A stretch of 64,000 nucleotides of DNA from Haematobia irritans (GCF_050003625.1 NC_134400.1:53448066-53512065); one strand, 5' to 3'; positions 23,843-36,150 are shown, counted from the stretch's first letter. Notes: generated by a model from the sequence alone, not told the origin. Numbers and translations are program-made.

Positions 23843-24555
23843 CTGAATATTTTTCCTGAATTTTATACTAATTGAACTTGAAAAAGAAATTTAATTTGAT
23901 TTTTTAAATAAACGATTTCACCGATTTGCACGCGTTTTCCCTTGACCAAATTTTGACCGTATCACCCTTTATGTTTATAGGCTATTTCTAAATTAATATA
24001 TGTTTGCATCCAAGCATATTATATTTACAAATATTTTATGTCCCAAACATAATATGTTCTAACATATTAACATATATGTCCCAAACATGTTATGCTAGTT
24101 TATGAACATTATATGCTTGCACTCAAAAATATTGTGTTTAAAAATTTGTGTTCCAAACATATAATGTTTATAGCCAAACATATGAAAAACAGTCTTTTTC
24201 ATCCGTGTGGTTATCGTTAACTTTAGGATTCGATGGAAAAATATTTTTATATACTCGAATTCATGTTTTTTTTTAAGAGTTTTTGAATTTCTTCGAAAAT
24301 TTTAAACTTGTATACAAAAACTTTTATTTGTTACACAATTTTTATTTTTGCAATAAAAAAATAATATTTGATTTGAACTCAGTCCATTTCGTTTATATCA
24401 AGCATTTTTCTTTTCTGACTTTAAGTCTTTTATAAAACACACTTTACAATTTCGTAGTAAAAATGTAATATAATAGTATGTAATGCTGAACACCTTTTCG
24501 GGAACTTCAGAACGAATCTGGAATATATGTTAAAAAATATATTTAAAAAAAATTG

Positions 24556-24632
24556 TGTTGGTCGAAGAAGGGATCGAACCCAGGGCCCCTGTCACGCAAG
24601 GCGGACGACCAACCACTGCTCCACGCTGCCAA
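24556..24632 (-). pseudogene. tRNA-like unit, minus arm of divergent pair
   Basis: Minus strand: A-box-like 'gtggagcagtggttgg', then 'ccgccttgcgtgac' and B-box-like 'gggttcgatccc' ending 'ttcttcgacca'. Resembles the head of the SINE at 47166. Internal Pol III promoter boxes are recognisable; a cloverleaf with a matching acceptor stem is not convincing. Confidence 0.6.
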
Positions 24633-24735
24633 CAAATGTATGTTTAACAATGTTATGTTTGCATTGGATCGTGGGCGCCGCAAGCTATGCTATATAAATA
24701 TAACTTATAACGATAATTATCTCTTGATGACCATA

Positions 24736-24797
24736 ACAGCTACGTAGCCCAGTGGTTAGTGTGCTGGCTTACAAACTGTGTGGTCCGCTGTTCGACT
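24736..24797 (+). pseudogene. tRNA-like unit, plus arm, truncated by S1
   Basis: A-box-like 'tagcccagtggttag' and then 'ggcttacaaactgtgtggtc', ending in the middle of the B box 'gctgttcga' where the S1 element starts. Same tRNA-like type as 28918-28992 and 36917-36990 (both minus strand). Confidence 0.6.
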
Positions 24798-26289
24798 TCT
24801 ACAAAATCTATAGACTCAAAATTTAAGTCGGCTAATGCACTAGGGTGGAACACAATGTTAGTAAAAAAATATGGGAAACGTTTAAATCTGAAGCAATTTT
24901 AAGGAAACTTCGAAAAAGTTTATTTATGATTTATCGCTCGATATATATGTATTAGAAGTTTAGGAAAATTAGAGTCATTTTTACAACTTTTCGACTAAGC
25001 AGTGACGATTTTACAAGGAAAATGTTGGTACTTTGACCATTTTTGTCGAAATCAGAAAAACATATATATGGAAGCTATATCTAAATCTGAACCGATTTCA
25101 ACCAAATTGGGCACGCATAGCTACAATGCTAATTCTATTCCCTGTGCAAAATTTCAACTAAATCGGAGCAAAAAATTGGCCTCTGTGGTCATATGAGTGT
25201 AAATCGGGCGAAAGCTATATATGGGAGATATATCTAAATCTGAACAGATTTCAACCAAATTTGGCACGCAGAGCTACAATGCTAATTCTACTGCCTGTGA
25301 AAAATTTCAAACAAATTGGGCCAAAACTCTGGCTTCTAGGACCATAATAGTCCATATCGGGCGAAAGATATATATGGGAGCTATATCTAAATCTGAATCG
25401 ATTTCAACCAAATTTGGCACGCGAAGCTACAATGCCAAATCTACTCCCTGTGCAAAATTTCAACCAAATTGGGCCAAAACTCTGGCTTTTAGGACCATAT
25501 TAGTTCATATCGGGCGAAAGATATATATGGAAGCTATATCTAAATCTGAACCGATTTCAATAAAATTTTGCACACTTGACTATACTACTAATTGTACTCC
25601 TAGTGCAAAATTTCAACCAAATTCGGCCAAAAATCTGGCTTCTGAGGCCATATAAGTCCATATCGGGCGAAAGATATATATGGGAGCTATATCTAAATCT
25701 GAACCGATTTCAATCAAATTTTGCAAACTTGACTATACTACTAATTGCACTCCTAGTGCAAAATTTCAACCAAATTCGGCCAAACATCTGGCTTTTGGGG
25801 CCGCATAAGTCCAAATCGGGCGAAAGATATATATGGGAGCTATATCTAAATCTGAACCTATTTCAATCAAATTCTGCACACTTGACTATACGACTAAGAG
25901 TTATGTTTGTACAAAATTTCAAACAAATCGGTATAAAACTCTGGCTGCTGGGTCCATATTAGGGCATATCGGGCGAAAAATATTTATGGGAGCTATATCT
26001 AAATCTGAACCGATTTCTTCCAAAATCAGTAGGGTTCTATTCTGACCCATATTAGGAATATGTGACAAATTTGAAGGCGAATGGACTTAAATTGCGACCT
26101 AGACTTTGATCACAAAAATGTGTTCACAGACAGACGGACGGACAGACGGACATGGTTATATCGACTCAGGGACCCAACCTGAGTATTATTGCCAAAGACA
26201 CCATGTGTCTATCTCGTCTCCTTCTAGGTGTTACAAACATATGCACTAACTTATAATACCCTGTTCCACAGTGTGGCGCAGGGTATAAT
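24796..26289 (+). mobile_element. S1 GTCY element with ~152-bp array, 5'-truncated
   Basis: Six to seven units marked by 'gggagctatatctaaatctg' at spacings of 151-154 bp are followed by a GACGGACGGACAGACGGAC tract (26132-26150) and the terminus 'gtggcgcagggtataa'. The 'caagtaagg' hairpin end is missing. Long frames at 25221-25655 and 25576-25962 follow the repeat period. Confidence 0.8.
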
Positions 26290-26738
26290 TATAAAATTTA
26301 ATAATTTCTTCTACAATGTTTGTATTACAGAAAAATGTGCTAAGAACAAAAAAGACTCATGGAAGTGAAAAAAATGTGAGGCAATATACAATGAGGCAGA
26401 AAAAAAATTTTGAGCACAATATTCTTTGGAAGAAAATTCTTCTCAGCATATAATATTTTTGGGTCCAAAATGCCTCCAAACATATTATATGTTCACATAA
26501 TAACATATAGGTTTTTGGAAGACAACATTATTGAATTTGGATGGAAAAATACAAAATGTTTGGAACTTAGACTACCCAAACATATTATATTGTTTAGACC
26601 AATATGCTTTCAAACATATTATATATTGGAAGAAATCAAACATATAAATGTTTGGGCAATACCCAAAAATTTATATGCTTGAAGCAAAATATGTTTGGGA
26701 GTATATTTACAGAAGCGATTTTTTTGAGGGTGCAGAGA

Positions 26739-27026
26739 AGGAATACGATCACCTCAAACATGATTCAAGAGCAAAATGTTATTTAACTTTTCCAAGTACA
26801 CAGAGAATACAAATTGGTTGTGATAACCGAATTTATTGCCAACCTCATTTTGGCAGTTGTAGCAACTATCTGTTGGCAGTTGTGTCACCTGACTAATTCG
26901 GTCGACTCAATCGAATTATGGGAGATGCAACTAATGCTCAATATGGAATTGCTTGTATCAACCTATGGAATTGGTCGTTACTCCTTTCTTCATTCTTCAA
27001 ATTAATGTTAGCCTGATAGATAGTAT
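26739..27026. other. Spacer, nothing recognised
   Basis: Short mixed-composition stretch between two repeats. No gene or repeat was recognised. Confidence 0.4.
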
Positions 27027-28603
27027 AAACAAGTATATACGGCCGTAAGTTCGGCCAGACCGAAGCTTATGTACCCTCCACCATGGATTGCGTAGAAACT
27101 TCTACTGAAGACTATCATCCACAATCGAATTACTTGGGTTGCGGTAACACTTGCCGATGGAAAGGTATCTTGAAACTTCCTAACACCATCTGCTAAATTA
27201 CAAGGTAGTCCATACGTAGTATATATTAAACTAAAAAAGGCCGATTAAATACGTATATAATTAAGTTTAAAGTTTCTATAGAAATAAAATTTTGACACAT
27301 TTTCTATAGAAGTAAAATTTGGAAAAAATTTTCTATAGAAATAAAATTTGGAAAAAATTTTCTATAGAAATAAAAGTCTGACAAAATTTTCTATAGAAAT
27401 AAAATTTTGACAAGATTTTTTATAGAAATAAAATTTTGACAATGTTTTCCATAAAAATAAAATTTTGGTAGATTATTTTTGGCTCGAGTGGCAACCATGA
27501 ATATGAACCGATATGGACCAATTTTTGTGTGATTGGGGATCGGCTATATATAACTATAGACCGATATGGACCAATTTTGGTATGGATATTAGCGGCCTTA
27601 TACTAACACCTCGTTGCAAATTTCAACCGGATCGGATGGATTTTGCTCCTCCAAGAGGCTCCGGAGATCAAACCTGGGGAACGGTTTATATGGGGACTAT
27701 ATATAATTATGGACCGATATGGACCAATTCTTGCGTGTTTGTTAGAGACGACATTCTAACACCATGTTCCAAATTTCAACCGGATCGGATGAATTTTGCT
27801 CCTCCAAGAGGCTACGGAGGACAAATCTGGGAATCGATTTATATGGGGGCTGTATATAATTATGGACCGATATGGACCAATTTTTGCATGGTCATTAGAG
27901 AACATATACCAATACCATGTACCAAATTTCAGCCGGATCGGATGAAATTTGCTTCTCTTAGAGGCTCCGCAAGCCAAATCGGGGGATCGGTTTATATGGG
28001 GGCTATATAATTATGGACCGATGTGGACCAATTTTGGCATGGTTGGTAGATACCATATACCAATACCATGTACCAAATTTCAGCCGGATCGGATGAAATT
28101 TGGTTCTCTTAGAGGCTCCGCAAGACAAATCGGGGGATCGTTTTATATGGGGGCTATATGTAATTATGGACCGATATGGACCAATTTTTGCATGGTTGTT
28201 AGAGACCATATACTAACACCATGTACAAAATTTCAGCCGGATCGGATGAAATTTGCTTCTCTTAGAGAGATCGCAAGCCATATTTGGGGGTCTGTTTATA
28301 TTGGGGCTATACGTAAAAGCCAAATTTGGGTGTCCGTTTATATGGGGGCTATACGTAAAAGTGGACCGATATGGCCCATTTGCAATACCATCCGACCTAC
28401 ATCAATAACAACTACTTGTGCCAAGTTTCAAGTCGATAGCTTGGACGGACGGACGGGCGGGCGGACATGCTCAGATCGACTCAGAATTTCACCACGACCC
28501 AGAATATATATATACTTTATGGGGTCTTAGAGCAATATTTCGATGTGTTACAAACGGAATGACAAAGTTAATATACCCCCATCCTATGGTGGAGGGTATA
28601 AAA
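27027..28603 (+). mobile_element. S2 GTCY element, complete
   Basis: Starts 'aacaagtatatacggccg' and ends 'ggtggagggtataaaa'. Between these come the terminal block, a 29-bp array (27265-27475), about five 153-bp units, the 'gccaagtttcaagtcg' block and a GACGGACGGAC tract (28443-28468). It is the cleanest uninterrupted S2 copy (1.58 kb). Frames of 165 and 193 codons here (27513-28010, 27949-28530) repeat every 51 residues and are discussed as a finding. Confidence 0.85.
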
Positions 28604-28917
28604 AATATTACATTTCTACAGCCTCAAAAAATCGCTTCTTTAACATATGTTCCAAACATATTTTGCAGAAAGCACATATAATATTGGATACTGCCGAAAC
28701 ATTAATATGTTTGTTTTATGTGAACATATTATATGTTTGGAAGCAAAAATATTATATTATTGGAAGAATTTTTCCCAAAGATGATTGTGCTCATTGCCTA
28801 TCATACTCGTAATTTTCACTTCCACGAAATATTTTAGTTCTTGGCACCTTTTTCTGTAATACAAATAATGTTGAAGAAATTATTCACTTTTATAAATTTT
28901 TTAAATCTTACCTTTCG

Positions 28918-28992
28918 CCTGCACAGAGAATCGAACCGAGCACCATACAGTTTGTAAGCCAACACACTATCCACTGGATTACGTAGCTGTTA
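28918..28992 (-). pseudogene. tRNA-like unit, minus arm
   Basis: Minus strand: 'gctacgtaatccagtggata', 'ttggcttacaaactgtatgg' and B-box-like 'cggttcgattctc'. Its 5' end faces the plus-strand unit about 110 bp away. Acceptor-stem pairing is not clear, so it is called tRNA-like. Confidence 0.6.
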
Positions 28993-29102
28993 TAGTCACC
29001 AGGAGATAATTATCGTTATAAATTACATTTATATAGCATAGTTTGCAGCGCGCCCACGAGCCCATGCAAACATAACATTATTTAACAGAAACATACATTT
29101 GT

Positions 29103-29173
29103 TTGTCATGTGGAGCAGTGGTTAGCATGTCTGCCTTGCATGCAAAGGGTCGTGGGTTCAATCCTTGCTCCGA
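29103..29173 (+). pseudogene. tRNA-like unit, plus arm
   Basis: Contains A-box-like 'tggagcagtggttagcatg', an anticodon-loop-like 'gccttgcatgc' and B-box-like 'gtgggttcaatcc', followed by 'ttgctccgaccga'. Nearly the same as the head of the SINE at 47166-47512. Confidence 0.65.
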
Positions 29174-29536
29174 CCGAACACTTTTTTATTTTTAATTTAC
29201 ACATTTATATTTATACTATATTAAATTTTTATAATGAAACTTCGAAATGTGGGTTATTAAAGATTTATAGTCAGTAACAGTGCTTGATATAAACGAAATT
29301 GACTGATTTTTGGATAAAATAATATTTTTTTTATTGCAAAAATAGCAATTTTGTAACAAAAAACTGTTTTTGGTACAAAACTTTAAAATTTGGAAGGAAT
29401 TCAAAAACTCTAACAAAAGAAGAACATGGAGTCGAGTATAAACATACATAAATAATTTTATAATATAAACATAAATTTAGTTAGGCGTGAACAGTTTTTT
29501 ACTAGCATTTAACACCGTTGCTCTAAAATGCCTTTT

Positions 29537-32278
29537 ATTATACCCTCCATCATAGGATGGGGGTATATTAACTTTGTCATTCCGTTTGTAACACATCGAA
29601 ATATTGCTCTAAGACCCCATAAAGTATATATATTCTGGGTCGTGGTGAAATTCTGAGTCGATCTAAGCATGTCCGTCCGTCCGTCCGTCCGTCTGTTGAA
29701 ATCACGCTAACTTCCGAACGAAACAAGCTATCGACTTGAAACTTGGCACAAGTAGTTGTTATCGATGTAGGTCGGATGGTATTGAAAATGGGCCATATCG
29801 GTCCACTTTTACGTATAGTCCCCATATAAAGGGACCCCCATATTTGGCTTGTGGAGCCTCTTACAGAACCATATTTCATCCGATCCGGCTGAAATTTGGT
29901 ATATGGTCTCTAACAATCATGCAAAAATTGGTCCACATCGGTCCATAATCATATATAGCCCCCATATAAACCGATCCCCAGATTTGGCTTGTGGAGCCTC
30001 TAAGAGAAGCATATTTCATCCGATCCGGCTGAAATGTGGTACATGGTGTTGGTATGTGGTCTCTAACAATCATGCAAAAATTGGTCCACATCGGTCCATA
30101 ATTATATATAGCCCCCATATAAACCGATCCCCAGATTTGGCTTGCGGAGCCTCAAAGAGAAGCAAATTTCATCCGATCCGGCTGAAATTTGGTACATGAT
30201 GTTGGTATATGGTCTCTAACAACCATGCAAAAATTGGTCCATATCGGTCCTTAATTATATATAGCCCCCATATAAACCGATCCCCAGATTTGGCTTGTGG
30301 AGCCTCTAAGAGAAGCATATTTCATCCGATCCGGCTGAAATTTGGTACATGGTGTTGGTATATGGTCTCTAACAATCATTCAAAAATTGGTCCACATCGG
30401 TCCTAAATTATATATAGCCCCCATATAAACCGATCCCCAGATTTGGCTTGCGGATCCTCAAAGAGAAGCAAATTGCATCCGATCCGGCTGAAATTTGGTA
30501 CATGATATTGTTATATGGTCTCTAACAACCATGCAAAAATTGGTCCACATCGTTTCATAATTATATATAGCCCCCATATAAGCCGATCCCCAGATTTGGC
30601 TTGCGAAGTCTCCAAGAGAAGCAAATTTCATCCAATCCGGTTGTAATTTTGAACATGGTGTTAGTATATGATCTTTAACAACCTTGCCAGAATTGGTCCA
30701 TATCGGTCCATAATTATATATAGCCCCCATATGAAACGTTCTCCAGATTTGAACTCCGGAGCCTCTTGGAGGAGCAAAATTCATCCGATCCGGTTCAAAT
30801 TAGGAACGTGGTGTTAGTATATGGTCGCTAAAAACCATACCAAAATTGGTCCAATCACACAAAAATTGGTCCATATCGGTTCATAATCAGGGTTGCCACT
30901 AGAGCCAAAAATAATCAACCAAAATGTTATTTCTATAGAAAATTTTGTCAAAATTTTGAGAAAGATTTTCAAAATTTTATATCTATAGAAAATTTTGTTC
31001 AAATTTTATTCGGTTCATAATCATGGTTGCCACTCGAGCCAAAAATAATCTACCAAGATTTTATTTCTATACAATATTTTTTTTCAAAAGTTTATTTTTA
31101 TAGAAAATTTTGTCAAAATTTTTATTTCTGTAGAAAATTTTGTGAAAATTTTATTTCTATAGAAAATTTTGTTAAAATTTTATTTCTGTAGAAAATTTTG
31201 TCAAAATGTTATGTCTACTTTGTCAAACTGAATTTTATACGTATTGGATCGATCTTTTTTGATTTAATATATACCACGTATGGACTTACATACAATTTAG
31301 AAGATGGTGTTAGGAGGTTTTAAGATACCTTGGCATCGGCAAGCGTTACCGCAACTTAAGTAATTCGATTGTGGATGACAGTGTTTAGAAGAAGTTTCTA
31401 CGCAATCCATGATGGAGGGTACATAAGCTTCGGCCTGGCCGAACTTACGGCCGTACACTGTTAGAAAAATATGTTTTTCATATGTTCCGATATAAACAAA
31501 ATGTGTTTCGGGCACAATTTTTAAACACAATATATTTAAGTGCAAACATGTAATTTCCTAAACTAACACAAAATGTTTGGGACACATATGTTAATATGTT
31601 AGAATATATTATGCTTGGGGCATGAATGTTTCATAAAAATAATATGCGTGAATGTAAACATATATAAATTTACAAATTTCGAGTAAACATATATATGTTG
31701 TGATACTTTATTCAGAGAGCGACAGAGAGAGAGAGAGAGAGTTAGTATAGAGAAAGAAATAGAGATGGAAACAGGGAGGGTTGAATAAAAAGATATCAAC
31801 ATAACACAGCGAGAGAATGAAATGAGAGAAATTTCTGTGAAACCGCTTGTATGTTGTTTGGGAAAACTGTTTTATAATATGGCCAAAAATTTGGTATGCT
31901 TAAGTCTAAGTATTATTTAATTTGAATAGTAGATTGAGTATTCGGAATAAAGAGAATAGACATTCGAAACCAAGAAAATAGACATTTGAAAAAAAAAACA
32001 GCATATTTGTATTACAGAAAATAAAGATGCGAAGAACTCAAAAATTTCGTGGAAGTTAAAAATATGTGAGGGAATGAACACAATCTTCTTTGGGGAATTC
32101 TTCCAAGCATATACTATTTTTGGACTCAAAATGCTTCCAAACATATAATATGCTCACATAAAACAAACATATTAATGTTTCGGCGGTATCCAATAATATA
32201 TGTGCTTCCTGCAAAATATGTTTGGAACATATGTTAGAGAATCGATTTTTTTTGAGGGTGTATATACTTGTTTTTCTT
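29537..32278 (-). mobile_element. S2 GTCY element, complete but interrupted
   Basis: Starts 'ataccctccatcataggatg', with a (GTCC)n tract at 29670-29693, about seven 153-bp units (markers at 29958, 30111, 30264 and 30417 are exactly 153 bp apart), a 29-bp array (30930-31215) and the terminal block to 'cggccgta' at 31455. The last bases 'tatatacttg' resume at 32261 after an 805-bp insertion. Confidence 0.85.
31456..32260. mobile_element. TA-flanked CATATT-word element lacking tRNA-like units
   Basis: Left end CACTGTTAGAAAAATATG, right end (complement) CACCCTCAAAAAAAATCGAT, flanked by TA at 31454-31455 and 32261-32262. It splits the S2 terminal block exactly, giving confident borders. It contains a GA-rich tract at 31716-31742. 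About 0.5 kb of it recurs inverted at 32640-33125. Confidence 0.75.
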
Positions 32279-32639
32279 TAATAATTCATTTTAAAGAAAA
32301 TAAACTTTTTAAATTGTTTTAGCTGCAAAACTCGAACTTAATGTCCGCTTTTATATTTGAAGGTGTCCGTCAACTCCTCGTGGACTACTTATTAATAAAG
32401 AGGAACTAAACTTTGTTTTTATACATTTTACTGTGTAATTTTTCACTATTTTGTCCTTATTTCATTTTACTGTCGCAACTCTAAAAAGAGTATAGTGCCC
32501 TTTCGTTATTTTTATGAAGACCCCTGATTTCTTTTAATGAACCAAGAAAAAAATTGTGCCCATAATGCCAAAATGATTAACAAAACACATGTCCACACAT
32601 ACATAAAATGATGCTCTCAAGGCGAAAACATATGCTGTT

Positions 32640-33125
32640 TGTGTTTCAAATGTCTATTCTCTTGGTTCCGAATGTCTATTCTCTTTATTCAAATTAAATA
32701 ATATTTAGACTTAAGCATATCAAATTTTTGGCCTTATCATAAAACAATTTTCCGAAACAACATACAAGCGGATTCACAGAAATTGTTCTCGTTTGATTCT
32801 TTCGCTGTTATGTTGATATCTTCCGTCAACTCTCCCGGTTTCCAACTCTATTTCTTTCTCTATACTCTCTCTGTCGCTTTCAATAAAATATCACAACATA
32901 TGTATGTTTAGTCGAAATTTGTAAATTTATATATGTTTGCATTCACACATATGATTTTTATGAAACATTCGTGCCACAAACATAATATATTCTAACATAT
33001 TAACATAGATGTCCCAAACATTTAGTGTTAGTTTAGGAACATTACATGTTTGCACTTAAATATATTGTGTTTTAAAATTGTGCCCGAAACACATTTTGTT
33101 TATATCGGGGCATATGAAAAACAAT
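32640..33125. repeat. Inverted partial copy of 31470-31995
   Basis: Read on the minus strand this follows 31470-31995 block for block ('ccgatataaacaaaatgtgt', the CT/GA-rich tract, 'gaatagacatt'). The two arms form a large imperfect inverted repeat around a ~650-bp centre. Non-coding. Confidence 0.75.
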
Positions 33126-33737
33126 ACATGAGCATCAATCAAAATAAACGATGCCTTTAAATATTTATGTATCCACCATAGTTTAAGATGAAGCTCATGT
33201 AGCATACAGCATTGATTGTAGAATGAACGGGCAACGCGGATTGAATCGCAGGTAACTTTGAATCCATCATTATATGTATATAGTGGACTACCATGAAGAT
33301 GTAGCAATAATAGCCCTTTCTCATGTAAAAAGCGTAAAACATTTGTGTGGAGTTTGTCAATGTAAATAAGAACCTACCATCCATGTCCTTTTCCACTTGG
33401 GTTTTCATATAGATAAGGCATCGTGTTGAATCATTTTACATCAGAGCACAATAAATCTGTATTAAAATTTTTAACAGTTCAGGATGCGTATTTTTGAACT
33501 GACTTGTGGAATTGGGTATCCAGAAACCATTTGTGAACATTCTAGGTTTAATACATAATTATATTCCGGTCGTTAATGCATACGATCGTAAAATTGTACT
33601 CACGTCCTAGGACCTACATAAACTAATTAAAATATGTAAAAAGATGACATATACCGACCATGTTCAGCGCATCAGATTCCAAATTTCAACTTTATTGAAA
33701 AGAAAAAATATTGCCTCGTTCTAATACAAAATCTCTT
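33126..33737. other. Low-repeat stretch, no gene recognised
   Basis: This is one of the less repetitive stretches. Overlapping minus-strand frames of 83 codons (33056-33307 and 33157-33408) resemble nothing recognised and lack supporting features. No splice-supported gene could be proposed. Confidence 0.4.
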
Positions 33738-34889
33738 TTTATACCCTTCACCACTACTGTGGTGCAGGGTATAATAAGTTTGTAACGCCAAGAAATAATT
33801 AAGATAGACCCATCTTTTAGTATACACAGAAAAAAAAGTGTCTCGTAAATTTAAGAAGATTTTTACAATAATTTATTACAAGAATTTTCCAGAATTTTAG
33901 TTCATTTTTCGTATCTTCAACGAAAATTAACTACTCGGAAGGAAATTTTACAAATTCTAAGTAGCAATCGTTTAGTTCATGGCCTACAAAATACGATGGA
34001 AGTTTCCTTAAAAAATTTCTTAACTGGTAGTTAAAAATTCGTTTGTCATGCTATAAAACTACTAGTGAAATGTAAAGTATTTTGTAAATAATAAGTGCAA
34101 TTTACTATAAGATTGTTTTGTATGAGAAAATATTTTTTTACGAAAAATGAACTTGAAAGTGGATAGCAATTTCTTACTGACAATTCCTATAGTTAATAAT
34201 TGTTGGTAAAAAATTACCCAATGAAATATTTTTAGTTCACATGTAATTAAATTTATAGACATTTTCGTCAAAAATGGTAGATAACATTTCTTGAAAATTT
34301 TGCAAATTTTAAGTTAAACGTTTCATTGTTCGTAAACTGGTGTGCCTTTACGAATATTATTCTTAGAGTAAATTGTCAGCAGATGCGATGAACTAATGCA
34401 TAGTACAGAGATCTTTATCGGCATAGTGGAATGTGATTAATGTAAAGATGATGTTACTTGAGTTTTGTTGTGTATACATGAGCGTGGGGTTGTTTTTATT
34501 TTTGTTCATTTAGTGGTTTGTGCGTGTGTTTGTTATTCGTGGATGGTTTATTTAGCTGGATGAGGTGTTGTTTTCAATAAAGGCACATGTGTTTTTGTTG
34601 TTGTAGGAATGTTTTGGCTTTGCTTGGTTTTGTTTGGCATGCTTCAGTTGTATAGTTGGCGTTGGCGTGGGCTGTTGCATCTTTTAAGTAGGTATGCAAC
34701 AAGGGAGTATAAAGGCATGGAATATTTTGGATTTTTGAGACATATATTGGTGTTTGTTTATTAAACCATTTAAATGAAAGTTATTAATATTTTATCGGTA
34801 GTTTAGAAAAAAGTTATTACGAATATTTAGGAAAATATGTTGAAATTGAAAGTGTATTGAAATTATTCTATGTAAAAAATTAATATTCA

Positions 34890-36150
34890 ATTCCAGATGA
34901 ATTTGGAAAATTTTTGTTATATCTCAGCGTATAGTTTATTCATAAATTGGTAAGTATTTTTTTAATATGACTTTCTTTTAAAAAGAATATTTTTTATGTA
35001 TATTATTATTTGTTAATTATTTTTTTTGAAACCAGTTTAATGTTTGTCTTTGTTGTAAAAACAATATTAAATTTCAGAGCAACTCCAGATGGATTCGAAC
35101 AAATAAAAAATAGAGAATTGGTAAGTTTTCTTTTAAAAATTTGCGTTATTTTAATTAGAATATTTACGTTTTTGTGACCTTTTTATCATCAAAATTACAG
35201 GTTTTAAATGCCTTATTTTAGTATTTCTTTAATCAAATTTTTTGGAAACAAATGTAATATTTTTAATGTAAAAACAAATATTTAATTTCAGAATAACCCC
35301 TTAAACATTTGGACAAATTTTTAGTACTCCTTTGCCTGTAATTTAATAGTGAATTGGTAAGGATTCTTTAACTTTCTTTTAGCCCTGGACAGTCATACTT
35401 ATTTTTTGTACATTAACGTCAGCCTTCGTCATTTTGACTACGGCTCATTTCAAGACGCTAAAATTTTCATCGTGAGCGAAAAAGTGAACCGAACTTGAGT
35501 TTATTTTCTTATTCAATTTGGTTTTAAGTAGTATAAAACAAAAATTCATAAAACGGTCGAATTAGTATAACTTAAATTTACCATTTCCCAATAGACTAAA
35601 ATGCATTTTAAATCGAAAATGAAATTACGTGTCGTCATTTTGACAAATGATGACTGTCTAGGGTTATCAAGAATATTTGGTTTTTAATGCATATTATTAT
35701 TTTTTTCATTAGATTTTTTTAAAACCTATTTAATAATTTTATTTAATGTAAAAAATAAATATTTAATTTCAGAGTAACCCAAATAAATTTGGACAACTTT
35801 TTATATTTCCCCTCAGCGTACAATTTAATAGAGAATCGGTAAGTTTTATATTAAAAATTTGGCTTTCTTTCAACTAGAATATTTATTTTATTATATCCTT
35901 GACATCGATAACACTTTTTTATGACTTTATATAGAATACTTCATTATTTCTCTAATTGTTTCAGGTACACATTTTATGAGATACGTTTTCCAAAGAAATG
36001 TTGAATTCCTTACACCATTTGATAAAATGCCCCCAAATATGGTAAGTTACAAGCTAAAATGAAGAATTAAAAATTATATTTCATTACATGGTGTTAATTT
36101 TTAACAATTTTCATTTTTGTTTCCATTTTTTCCAGCAAGATATGTGAAAA
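34890..36150 (+). other. Tandem array of exon-like modules with splice signals
   Basis: Five short blocks, each bounded by a polypyrimidine-AG acceptor and a GTAAG donor, lie at 34897-34949, 35078-35120, 35292-35356, 35773-35838 and 35965-36041; a sixth acceptor is at 36134-36135. Blocks 1, 3 and 4 are clearly related ('atttggacaa', 'tcagcgta', 'aatttaata', 'gaatTG|GTAAG'), and block 2 is a shorter relative. The flanking intron-like sequence is also repeated. Block 4 (66 bp) and block 1 (53 bp) are open in the aligned frame, while block 3 has stops in all frames tested. No protein was recognised. It could be a decayed captured gene, a non-coding RNA, or a repeat that happens to carry splice signals. 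Confidence 0.5.
35383..35663. mobile_element. piggyBac-like MITE
   Basis: Ends CCCTGGACAGTCAT and (complement) CCCTAGACAGTCAT with TTA-containing flanks ('ctttta g' and 'ttatc') suggest a piggyBac-type element whose TTAA target has decayed. It sits in the intron-like space between exon-like modules 3 and 4. 281 bp, non-coding. Confidence 0.7.

Larger units (their letters stand above)
22676..23969 (+). mobile_element. Tc1/mariner-superfamily DD37E transposon (ITmD37E-like)
   Basis: Inverted repeats AAGGGTGACACGGTCAAAAT (left) and, as complement, AAGGGTGATACGGTCAAAAT (right) are flanked by TA at 22674-22675 and 23970-23971. At 1294 bp it has the normal length for an autonomous member. It carries one transposase frame broken by a single stop. 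Confidence 0.9.
21943..24211. mobile_element. CATATT-word element (copy 1), interrupted
   Basis: It begins with 'ctcacaaaaaatcgcttctg' and ends with 'cagtctttttcatccgtgtg'. Both subterminal regions repeat 'aaacatattatatg' and 'catatgtttgg'. A tRNA-like remnant lies at 22495-22560 and the DD37E transposon occupies 22676-23969. Copies 2-4 lie at 24212-26738, 28604-29530 and 36599-37520. Confidence 0.6.
24212..26738. mobile_element. CATATT-word element (copy 2), split by an S1 element
   Basis: The left half (24212-24795) holds a divergent tRNA-like pair; the right half (26290-26738) has the CATATT word array and ends 'cgatttttttgagggtg'. The interruption at 24796-26289 is an S1 element. Sequence order across the break matches copies at 28604-29530 and 36599-37520. 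The left terminus is not well defined. Confidence 0.6.
28604..29530. mobile_element. CATATT-word element (copy 3) with divergent tRNA-like pair
   Basis: Opens with 'cctcaaaaaatcgcttcttt' and CATATT words, then 'tttttagttcttgg/aacacctttttctgtaatac'-type sequence, then the tRNA-like pair. The 3' part resembles 24230-24540 and 37190-37500. The right boundary is approximate. Confidence 0.55.
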
